In this document: positions 55,451 to 64,000 of the stretch, one piece after another
Layout of the letters: the number at the start of each line of letters is the position of its first letter
Position numbering within the stretch: the stretch's first letter is position 1
DNA from: Neoceratodus forsteri
Taxonomy: Eukaryota; Chordata; Ceratodontiformes; Ceratodontidae
Reading direction: 5' to 3'
DNA: 64,000 nt
NCBI GenBank assembly: GCA_016271365.2
Contig: CM028129.1
Location: forward strand, 843,900,001 to 843,964,000
Position numbers and translations under genes: made by a program
Notes under the pieces: generated by a model
The model's input: the letters and a program-made list of their open reading frames with translations, nothing else
Database searches by the model: none
Told to the model about the DNA's origin: nothing

Positions 55451-56544
55451 TATGAATATAAGCAATAAGAGTTACAAAAACTAGACCGAGGGACTAGCAG
55501 CCGCCCGCCCCATCACCAGCCCACACCACGTGTTAAAAAAAAAAAAATGCCTGGTGGCTAGCAGTCCCTCCCCACCTGATCATCATCCCCCCGTCCAATG
55601 ATCTGCCTTTCTTTGCCCCATAGAGATTGTGTAGCCCTATTACATATGACTGTTGGTAAGTCCCAGATCTTCAAAGAGTCCGTCTTCCATACCTGTGGAC
55701 ATCGTGCTCTGCTTTGCCTATGCTGGTGTCACCATTTGCACTGACAATGCAGCGGGTGGCATGGAGTATGATACTGGTCACTCTCCTGACACTGTTTGCA
55801 ATGTCAGGAGAGTGACCGGCACCAAGGCTGTTGTCCACATATGATGTTAGTCCTGGGTCTACTTCTGTGTGAGGGGCTGATGACGATGTCGACTGGCGTG
55901 GAACATTGGGTTTGGCAGTTTTGTTTTGTCTCTGACCACCTCTTGTGCATCTGGGCTTGCATAAGTGTATTGTGTCCATATAACGTTTGCTACATGTTTA
56001 TATGAGATGCTGTGAACTACAAGTACTTTCTAGCAAATATCATTCAACTTGGTACATGAAAAACAATTCCCTTTGGATGGTTTCCATACCATCACAATAC
56101 CTGCTGGGACACACAGTTCAGACCTCTCACTCACAGATGATGCAAGCTGAATTGCTCAGATGAGTAGTCACCCATCGGATGAGCCAAGAGATATTACAAC
56201 TGCATCATTAATGCTGAGTTGCCAAGACTTGAACTCACAATCATTAGCACACCATTTTGTTTGAACCTCATTTATGAGTTGTTAAATAATAAACATTTTC
56301 ATTATTGCTATGGACTTTAGGGAAGAAATATGAAAACTACTAATCTATTACCAATCCTATATAAGGATTCCACTACTATGAAGACAATTTTTATGCAACA
56401 AGCCCACATTACTGGTTGGGAGAACTAGGTCTCAATAAAAGCTACTTACATATATAGGAAATAAATTCCTTCCTAGTGTTAAATCCAACTGCCTATGTAA
56501 AAACAGCAAGTATAGGGTTAACTAATAAACTTCTTTTTAACAGA
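55451..56544. other. Unclassified, contains one perfect hairpin
   Basis: An A-run is at 55534. A - strand frame at 55671-55979 (102 codons, Ser/Arg-rich) overlaps a 16-bp perfect hairpin at 55776-55817. No known domain is seen. Confidence 0.35.
55776..55817. repeat. Perfect 16-bp hairpin, 10-nt loop
   Basis: GGTCACTCTCCTGACA (55776-55791), loop CTGTTTGCAA, then TGTCAGGAGAGTGACC (55802-55817). The arms are exactly complementary. There is no T-run or neighbouring gene to suggest a role. Confidence 0.9.
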
Positions 56545-56705
56545 GCAGATGGAGTGCTGAGCAAAGAGAGGCGATGGGTTAGGTTGCTTGTAGTGTGACC
56601 TTGTAGTTGGAGCACAGGTTTGGGAACAACGTGACCATGATTCAAATCCCACCACAGCCACTTACTCATTGTGAGACCTTGAGTCACTTCACCTCCCACC
56701 GTGTC
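56545..56705 (+). mobile_element. tRNA-derived SINE (MIR/CORE-SINE-like)
   Basis: The + strand copy has a head around TTGCTTGTAGTGTGACCTTG, a B-box-like GATTCAAATCCCACC at 56639 and the core CATTGTGAGACCTTGAGTCACTTCACC. It corresponds to the - strand copy at 1448-1645. Confidence 0.7.
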
Positions 56706-56954
56706 TGTGCCCCCAGCAGCAAAAGCTGATTTAAGACAGGATTCAACTGAAAATGAGATTGTGCAGCTTGGTTGGGCTAGCTGGTGTCTGGCCAAGACTA
56801 GGAGCACAACTCCGCGCGGTCAAAGATCTCACCATCATAACAGCTACAGCCGCCCGCAACACCAGCCTACAGATTACACAATCCACTTGCACTCTGCCAC
56901 ATCGAAGTCCGTATTCAGTGGCAATAACAGCAATGGAAATACACACAGTCAAGT

Positions 56955-57203
56955 CTATGATAGTACCTGCAAATAACCGTACCGAATACAGAAACTAGGG
57001 ACTAGACACAGGTACACAGGCAGAACGTGGTGTGTGTATATTACTTTCTGACTGAGAAGGCAGTAGTACCTAGGAATATGCTCAGGGCTGTCTCTACTGT
57101 AACATTTTTTCTTAGGGTGCTTTTATATACTGATGCCATAGCTAAGAACTGTGGTCACAACTCCTACTTCTGCTGTCTCCTATTGTGGGTTTCTGGCACT
57201 ATA
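56955..57203 (-). repeat. Inverted repeat, arm 2
   Basis: Reverse-complement match to 28537-28981 without the 197-bp segment present there. Shared blocks include CTCCTATTGTGGGTTTCTGG, ACTGCCTTCTCAGTCAGAAA (on the complement) and CCGTACCGAATACAGAAACT. It is the possible right endpoint of an inversion. Confidence 0.85.
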
Positions 57204-58075
57204 ACTAGCTTGCAGGTAGTGTTAGGATTTATTCCTTGTCAGCAACGCTGAGTTCCGGAGAAGAGACAGGCAAAGCTTGCCAGAGACTGTGACACAAACG
57301 AAAAAGCCTAAGCTTACAATATAGAAACGAGAATGTATTCGTTTTGGCACTGACACCAAAAGCCAGTCTGTGGAATTTGGGAGCATCATTTAGGGAATCA
57401 TAGGAAAGTTTTATTTGATCATCAGTATGGTAATCATAGGTCAGGTATGCCAGCCAGTGAATGAGAAATGAAAAATTATTTTTTAGGGTAGTTCTGCAAC
57501 TTCTGTGATATTAATAGAGTTTGAAATACTTGAAAATGTAGCGCTGCTCTGACCCTATTTTTCACACAACCGGAAGGGCTTCATGACGCAATTTTTTTTA
57601 TTTGGAGGGGTATTGTAACTGGGACATTGCATTTATGGGGACAGAACCCTCGGAACTACACATTTTATGATGCTATAGAGGCTGGAGCATCGACTTGGAA
57701 ACATGTGAACTCCTGCTCTTTTCTGTTCTTAACCCTGTCTTACCCTGCTTCTTCCAAGTTCTTTTTCCTTACTATCTTTCTCTCTGGGACCCATCCCTGG
57801 CCTGTGCCCTCTGACAACTACTATTATGCCCTAATCTATTTGTGAATTGGAATTTAAGTAATTTGCTTTTAGCTGTACTACCAGCTGTTTTCACTTTGGT
57901 ACATAGCTAGCACTTGAACTGCTTCCTGAATGCTTTGTCTTCCCTAATAATTGCATGCTTTGTCCATTATTGTACCATGTTCTCTATCCCACTGTTGTAA
58001 CCCCACCCTGTAGTATTTTTTGTTGCTGTACTACCATTGTTTGTAATTCTGTACTACCCTGCTTGTAATCTCCCG
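57204..58075. other. No recognisable feature
   Basis: Mixed, partly T/C-rich non-coding sequence. No ORF with a domain, and no terminal repeats. Confidence 0.4.
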
Positions 58076-58255
58076 GGTCCTGTCTGAAAAGTCATTCTTA
58101 TGGCTAACACACCCACCTGGTAAATGAAACCGAAATAAATAAATGTATCCAAAAGCTGTGTGACCTTGGCCAAGTCACCACTTCCCAGAACCCCACTCTG
58201 GAAATTAGATATCATCTCAGTCTGCCTTATCCTGGGTAAATAAAAATTGTACAAT
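58076..58255 (+). mobile_element. SINE tail followed by a truncated SINE core
   Basis: 58090-58142 is the tail CTTATGGCTAACACACCCACCTGG plus AAATAAATAAATG, as at 4.05 kb (complement) and 7.0 kb. 58155-58255 restarts with the core AGCTGTGTGACCTTGGCCAA and ends in TCCTGGGTAAATAAAAATTG. Two 5'-truncated copies in the same orientation therefore lie in tandem. Confidence 0.6.
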
Positions 58256-59239
58256 ATTTAGTGATTTAATTTGGGCAGGAATCCTCAGGAACTTTGTTCC
58301 TCCTGTTATAAATTTATCTTAGAGCTTCTAGCCATTCGGCTCCATTTTTCGCTGACTGTTTGATTGCTGCCCTCCCCAGCATTTTCAGTGCTATTAAAGA
58401 TATACATTCAGAGATCCCCCCTAAAGATACTGTCCCCAGTTAACCGTTAGGGTTGCCACCTGTCAGGTTTTTTACCTGGTGATCAGGTTTTCAGGGTCCC
58501 TAATAATATGAATAATAATATTCAGTCAATATTTAGCCATTTAACAAAGTGCATAGAGAAGGAACATAGAACTGCAAATTTACTGAAGTTAAACCTCAGT
58601 GCGGCAATGCTTGTTTCTTGAAAATGTTCCTGCTTCTAATTCTTTCCTTTAATCGCAAACTGCACTGCTGTGTGCTGCAAGCAAAGTTTGGTGTCTGTGA
58701 TCTTAAGTGACAGAGCTTCTTACTCGTCTTAGCCCAGGACTGATTGTTCTCTCCTCCTCCCACCCCACATCAAGCTGACAGATGCAAAAAAAAGTTGCTC
58801 ACACACACAGATGCATAGCAGACGGCCGCCGTCGGTCAGTCGGCTCTGTGAGGTGAGTTATTCTTAAATGGTGTACTTACATGGGGATCGATTTATTATT
58901 TAAAAGTTCGCTGTCAGTTGTCTGTTGTCTGCAATATAGAAGGTGGAAGGGCAGGAAACAATGTTTAAATCGTAATTGCGATTTCCGCAGATAAGAAAGA
59001 TGTGGTGGTCACTCAGATAATAGACAACAGACAGCTGATAACTTGTCAAGTGAACAGTAACCTAGAATATAAGTTCTGGATGGCAGAATATGCCAGTTCG
59101 CGTTCGGCTCTGGTTCTTTGGTTTAATTAAAAAGGGGGTTCAGGATTGGTTTGGTTAGGCTAAAAGTCATGAAGTTCGGGTTCTGTTCTTGTTTGGCTCG
59201 GCCTCAACTTGGGCTCTTGGCACAGTCACAGAGTCCCTA
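58256..59239. other. Unclassified non-coding region
   Basis: TTAGGGTTGCCACCTGTCAG at 58446 recalls 29536. GATGCATAGCAGACGGCCGCCG near 58811 is GC-rich. There is no ORF or defined element. Confidence 0.35.
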
Positions 59240-60490
59240 GTATGCATATCCAGTGACCTGAAACATGACCACCATGCAGTTCATCATTTTGTTGAACTAG
59301 CCAATTTACATCTGAAAAACATACGCACACTTAAGATGAATTGAGAAGTTCAGTTTACAGATGGCTGTGGAAGTCAATATAAATCAAAGTGGGCATTTAA
59401 CGCCATTTCAGACACACCCACGTGATATTGATTTCCTGTTGAAAGAGTGTTTCTTGATTCACGACATGGGAAAGGACCATTCGATGGAGAGAATGCTGTA
59501 ATAAAGTCATTTGCCAGTCGAGCTATGCAATCACATTAGGCAGTGATTGCCAATGCAAAACAACTTTACAAATATTGTAAACAGAACCTCACCAAACAGC
59601 CCACCTTTAAAAAGTGCACCCATTTGCTGCACACATTCTTCTGGGTTGGGTACAAGAGCACAAAGAAGCATGCATGATCAAAAGGCATACCAATACCAGG
59701 GACATGCAGAATACAAAGTGTTAGGTCTGTGGCTGATGGAGTGGTCACTATACAGGAATATAGCTGTTTCTGTAGACCACATCAAACCGGAGATGGCATT
59801 TATGAAAACACTGACCACGTGGAGGCATGGCCAGTAAAAAAACTGATGGATTGTCCTGACTATTAACCTTCTGTTCTAGCCAGTGATCTACCAGACACAT
59901 ATGTTTCTGCCACACTTGCATCTTCACCGTCCCAGTTAAATCCAGATTCAAGGACTGACATGCCAGAGACTAATATGACCATTGAACTGGTACCCTCACA
60001 TCCAGTTATTAATGCACCAGATGAGCTACAAATGCTTGGTCAAATGCCTGCTCATCATGACAAAGAAATGTCAACACTTTCAACTCTTCCAGTAGATACT
60101 TCTGCTGCCCACACTTTGTGCAGCAACACCACCAACGCTGGCCTCGACAAAGCCACTTCATCTGCTCACTTGACCACTGTGCTGGCAGCAAAGACATTAG
60201 AACACATAACACTCAGCAACATTTATGCTGTTTATTAGTAAAAGAAGTACTGTACTTTATTGAACAGTTAACAATGGTCGATGACAAAAGGCAGTTCCAC
60301 TTCATTTTTACATCAGTATGGGGATGGCAGTTTCACATGGCCACGGCAACAGAACACCGATGCAGTACAGAAGACAAGCTGCACATTCTATGGACCAATA
60401 ACCTTTGCAGTGCAGGGTACCTACACAATCCCACTGGAAGAGATGCAAAAAATAAATAATAAATATGAACATCTGAAAATGCACTGGGAT
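59240..60490 (+). pseudogene. Transposon-like ORF with DG..QYK and HGKGP domain
   Basis: Across a few stops the + strand reads F-V-E-L-A-N-L-H-L, then V-Q-F-T-D-G-C-G-S-Q-Y-K-S-K-W-A-F at about 59350. D-S-R-H-G-K-G-P-F-D-G follows at about 59460, I-A-N-A-K-Q-L-Y-K-Y-C at about 59550, and a C-terminal part (Y-G-D-G-S-F-T-W-P at about 60320) near 60490. The paired motifs 'DG..QYK.K' and 'HGKGP.DG' are, from memory, shared by many uncharacterised, multi-copy metazoan proteins thought to be transposon-borne. The first half of such a protein is missing. I cannot assign a catalytic function. Stops at about 59340, 59435 and 59530 make it a pseudogene. Confidence 0.6.
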
Positions 60491-60699
60491 TAACAGTACA
60501 GTGGTGCATCTGTTACACTCATCATGGTGGAACTATTCAGTGTTTTCTACACTTCACTTTACAAACCGATTGATACGGGTACTGCAAATAATCATTATTG
60601 CTATCAATGACACTGCATGTCTTCTTCATATCCAAAATATATCACATTATGCCATGAGAGAAAATAGTTTTTAATGTTTAATGCTAATTTCACAGTTGT

Positions 60700-62712
60700 A
60701 ATATATAGGCCTTAGTTTCTTCCACCTCAATGCAAGAAGCATCCTCCCCAAGCTCAACTCCATTAAAGTATAGGTCTCCAAGTATTCTCCTGACCTCTTG
60801 TACATTACTGAAACCTAGTTTTCCTTTAGGATACCAAACTCCAGTTTATCTCTCCCTGACTTCCATCTTTTCTGCCAGGACCGAGGCAAGAGTGTTGGAG
60901 GGCTGCCTTGTATGTCGGTCAAACCCTATCCTGCCCTATTTCCTTTAGTGATGCACTCCCCTCCTCTCACATGCTCCTGCTAGCAGAGCTATCCTTCCCT
61001 TCCACCCTCCCCATCTTAGTTGGTGTCTTCCATACCTCACCTAAGACCTCTCCCTCCTCTCTGGTCAACTCTGTCTCTTCTCTCATCTCTCTGCCTCTGG
61101 TGAGCTCATCCTGCTTGGGAATTTCAGTTTAAACTGACTTTCTCCTGCTGCCAGGCCTACTCTCCATAGTATCAAGTCCTTGAACCTCTTTCAGTTAATC
61201 ACAGAACCCACTCGACTAAATCCTCACTCCCCTAACAACTCCCTCCCTGACTGAGTGCTCTCTTCACACCACCACTGCATCATTGCCACAGGCATTCTTA
61301 CAGATCCCTTCAGTGACCTCTGTCTAATGTATTGTGTCAGAAAAGTGCATCTCCATCAATCTGTTCCCAAACACCTTTGGTACAGGCCTCTCAGGTCACT
61401 TGACACTGCTGCCTTCCTAAATGATCTTGCCTACTCTGATTGGTCCACTGCCTGCTCAGCCCCAGACACTGATACAGCCATTTTACTCTTCATTGCCATC
61501 TTTAATAATATCTGGAATTCTCATGCCCACCTTAGAAAATCCAGGGTTAAATGCTCTCACCACCCGTGGATTACATCCAAGCTTATCAAGTTGTGCAAGT
61601 CCCAGGACATTGCTTAGACAAGATTTAAGTCCTCCCAATCCCTGTCTGACCTCTAACGCTACAGGGCATTTAGGAACCCTTGTACTAAGGCAGTCCACAC
61701 TGAGAAGCCCCAATATTTTAAGACTAACCTCCAGTCCAGTTTAAGCTCCCTATCAAAATTCTAGAAGGTCATCCACTCCCTATTTGATCCCCAGCCCCAT
61801 CCACTCCCCTATCCTTCTGGTGGATGGCTCACTGGTTTCCACTCCCACCTCCATTGCTGCTCATTTTAACAATTTTTTCACAACCTGTGCACTACCCTGT
61901 CATTCTTCTCCAGATGACGCTAAATCTACTACTCCCCACTCACCAGAAGGCTTCCATGTCCCTCCTGTCTCCCCTCAGAAAGTTTTCCTCTCCCTTACAT
62001 CACTAAACCCATCCATGTCAAGCCCTGACAGCATGGACCCTAAAACTCCTGCAAATCTCTACACCAGCCATTGCCCTCCCACTGTCTCACTTCCCTCAGT
62101 GCTGTCCCTCTAGCCTAGAAAGTTGTTAAGGTTCTGCCTCTGCACAAAGGTGGTGACACCTCCTCCCCAGGCAACTACAGGCTGATCTCACTCCTTTCCT
62201 CTCTTGCTAAGCTTCAAGAGGCCATTGTGTACTCTATGCTTGTTGGCTTCCTTGATTTCTCAACTTTCCTTTCACCTTACCAGTCTTGTTTTAGAAAGAC
62301 CCATTCTACTGTCTCATGCCTGCTACATTTAACTGACTCTGTTTTCACTGGGATGGATCAGGGACATACCACAACAGCCATATTCATTGATCTTGCCAAA
62401 GCTTTTGACTCTGTATCCCATCCACTCCTCCTGGACAAGCTGAACTCTGCTGGCCTCTCTGCACCAATGTTGGACTAGTTCTGGTCATACCTTATTGGCT
62501 GTCAACAATCAGTTCAGGTGGGTGGTGTCCTATCCCCTCCCATCTTAGAAGGGGTCCCACAGGGCTCCATCCTGGGTCTGATCCTTTTCTCAATTTTTCT
62601 CATTGACCTCCCTACTGCCTGTGTCTCTTCGCATATCCACATGTATGTGGATGGCACTGTCATCTACACTTGTGGACCTTCAACCTCAACTATGAAGGTC
62701 CCAGTCCAGAAC
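60700..62712 (+). mobile_element. CR1/L2-type LINE ORF2, decayed
   Basis: Begins with the endonuclease start F-H-L-N-A-R-S-I-L-P-K-L-N-S-I-K at 60718 and L-L-Y-I-T-E-T at about 60800. The EN-RT linker is CT-rich and frameshifted. RT at 62150-62700 shows G-N-Y-R-L-I-S-L-L-S-S-L, then F-I-D-L-A-K-A-F-D-S-V-S-H (motif A), G-V-P-Q-G-S-I-L-G (motif B) and M-Y-V-D-G-T-V-I-Y (motif C). Motif C reads Y-V-D-G, so the second catalytic Asp is lost. The element stops near 62712, where a SINE-like unit begins, so the RT thumb and 3' end are missing. The clade (CR1, L2 or Rex1) is not resolved. Confidence 0.85.
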
Positions 62713-62835
62713 TTTCTCTTTAACCATGTTGAGTGATAGCACACAGTGGTAGAACACTGACACAGTAGTTGAAGGGGGTTTGATTTCCAGTGAAGTAAAT
62801 CTTTTTTTTTCTCATTATAATTTGTGTAGTGTGCG
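62713..62835 (+). mobile_element. tRNA-derived SINE unit, copy 1
   Basis: ATAGCACACAGTGGTAGAAC is an A-box-like start (TRGCNNAGTGG type), followed 35 bp later by a B-box-like GGGTTTGATTTCC. It then runs into a T-run and CTCATTATAATTTGTGTAG. It repeats at 63112. Confidence 0.65.
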
Positions 62836-63111
62836 TTTACAGATGTCATTGCTGATGCCAATGAAAAGAGTTTCAGCAATGTTTGAAGCAGTCTTTCAGA
62901 ACATTAAACTTTTACTTTGTTGCAGTCAACTTAATTAGTTCTGGCTGATATTTTGAAGATTGTCTAAGTTTGAATGCAACTTAGTGGGAAGCAATACTTC
63001 AAGTTGACAAAATGTTCATTACTAAACTCCACTGCAGCTGGTTATGGGGGTTTGCACTCAGCACAGGATGTGCATTATCACTGTATGGGTTTCTTGTCAA
63101 TAAACTTTCTG
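62836..63111. other. Spacer between the two SINE units
   Basis: No ORF. It may be the body of a dimeric or composite SINE, since the flanking units are direct copies and the spacer ends TTTCTTGTCAATAAACTTTC. Confidence 0.4.
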
Positions 63112-63238
63112 TTTCACCATGTGGAATGATAGCACACAGTGGTAGAGCATCAAGACAGTAGTTGAAGGGGGTCCAGGTCCAATATGCAATGAAGAACATT
63201 GTTTTCTTTCTTACTATAATTTATGTAGTTGTGATAGA
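63112..63238 (+). mobile_element. tRNA-derived SINE unit, copy 2
   Basis: ATAGCACACAGTGGTAGAGC (A-box) and GGGGTCCAGGTCCAAT (B-box) match copy 1, as does the downstream TTACTATAATTTATGTAGTTG. Copy 2 is closer to tRNA in its boxes. The copies are 395 bp apart in direct orientation. Confidence 0.7.
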
Positions 63239-64000
63239 GTCAAGGACCCTATCTCAGTTAAAAAATTGTAACTGGGTTTAAAGCAGCACTGCTGCAAAAA
63301 AAAAATTTCCTACATGGTGTCAAATTAGGGATATCCTAGGCATTAAGTAAACCCTAGAAGTAAAATAAATTATATGTATACCTTCTCTTTCCCCTGTGTA
63401 AGTCTGTGCTTCCCATTCTGTTAATTGCTCTTTCTCTGTGCCCTGCTGGATGGCCACTGTCAGTGTGTTTTTCTTTTCATATTCTTATATCTAGTTTTCT
63501 GTTTTCTTCTCAGTTCTGTAACCACCCTCCCCCCAAAAAAAGAATATAACAGACATGCTTGCATGCAGAGAATACAACCACTTCAGAAAGTCCCTTAAAG
63601 CAGACTATTGGAAGGGTGTATGTTTTCTTTTAAATTATGTTCCCTTTGGATAGATAGAAAAATAGTTTTGGGACAATTAATATTATGCTTCCCTGTCTGC
63701 TATATAGCTGCAGCAAGTAGTAAACAGAAAAGAGCAGCCATCCCAAATAATAAATGAACAAAGTATTTTAAATACTGAAAAACTCTAGACAGGAAGTTCC
63801 TCTTTTACAAACAGATCAGGTCCCCTTTATGACCTTACAGCTCATTTCTATAACAAACTCTAGTCAGAGCCAATACGGCTGTGGTGAGCTGCTAAATGAC
63901 CAAAGTTGCACCTGTGCATAGAAAATTTGGAATGACGGGGTGTAACTCGGCCATTTGTTGGAGTTTTTTCACCATATTTTCAACAGGCCTTTTTGGGACC
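63239..64000. other. No recognisable feature
   Basis: AT-rich, non-coding to the end of the window. Short A-runs are at 63295 and 63535. Confidence 0.45.

Larger units (their letters stand above)
47408..57203. mobile_element. PIF/Harbinger element, right end and genes
   Basis: It begins at 47408 with GGGCCTGGACACACTGT after a TTA (47405-47407). It carries a Myb/SANT gene (+ strand, 47776-53017) and a DDE transposase (- strand, 54876-53695) in convergent order, the standard Harbinger gene pair. No second TIR is found to the right. I infer that the other end is at 27787. The right limit is uncertain: the inverted repeat at 56955-57203 is only a candidate, and other elements (about 55.05-57 kb) are mixed in. 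Confidence 0.78.

Noticed and set aside
55776..55817. Hairpin as a transcription terminator
   Set aside because: The setting is a eukaryotic genome, and there is no T-run or adjacent gene.

Overview
The window looks like intergenic DNA from a large, repeat-rich non-mammalian vertebrate genome. I found no convincing host gene. The recognisable content is transposable elements of most major vertebrate types: L1/Tx1-like and CR1/L2-like LINEs, tRNA-derived SINEs, a Ty3/Gypsy retrotransposon, and DNA transposons (PIF/Harbinger, pogo/Tigger, Crypton-type tyrosine recombinase, hAT foldback and several palindromic MITE families). This mixture fits an amphibian, lobe-finned fish or similar lineage; the species cannot be named from the sequence alone.

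Layout. 1-9 kb: SINE copies, a small MITE and three decayed CR1-like LINE 3' ends. 9-13.3 kb: a palindromic CRE-centred promoter-like cluster, remnants of a Ser/Thr-rich ORF, two foldback MITEs and two TTAA-flanked palindromic MITEs. 13.5-18.3 kb: a small tandem repeat, a CA microsatellite and a roughly 345-bp satellite array built from MITE-like hairpins. 19.2-21.5 kb: a Crypton-like pseudogene interrupted by a Tigger element with perfect 18-bp terminal repeats and a TA duplication. 22.8-24.6 kb: a TTAA MITE holding a 1.15-kb hAT foldback and a short LINE tail. 24.7-27.8 kb: the 5' half of an L1 on the + strand. 31-35.7 kb: a decayed Gypsy element on the - strand. 37.8-38.4 kb: a minisatellite. 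39.4-40.1 kb: a second Harbinger-type SANT exon. 42-43.5 kb: a GC-rich foldback element. 43.5-44.3 kb: a CR1 endonuclease fragment. 44.3-47.4 kb: the 3' half of an L1 on the - strand. 47.4-55 kb: a Harbinger element with a two-exon Myb/SANT gene and a well-preserved HARBI1-like transposase. 55-64 kb: LINE and SINE fragments and a decayed ORF with a recurrent DG/HGKGP-type domain.

The main result is structural. The + strand L1 half stops at 27783 against a TAA and a Harbinger terminal repeat. The - strand L1 half begins at 47404 against the same repeat and the same TAA. Placed end to end, the two halves continue one reading frame. The simplest history is that a Harbinger element inserted into one L1 and a later inversion split it. 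A diverged inverted repeat at 28.5 kb and 57.2 kb is a candidate for the inversion endpoints. An assembly error must be excluded.
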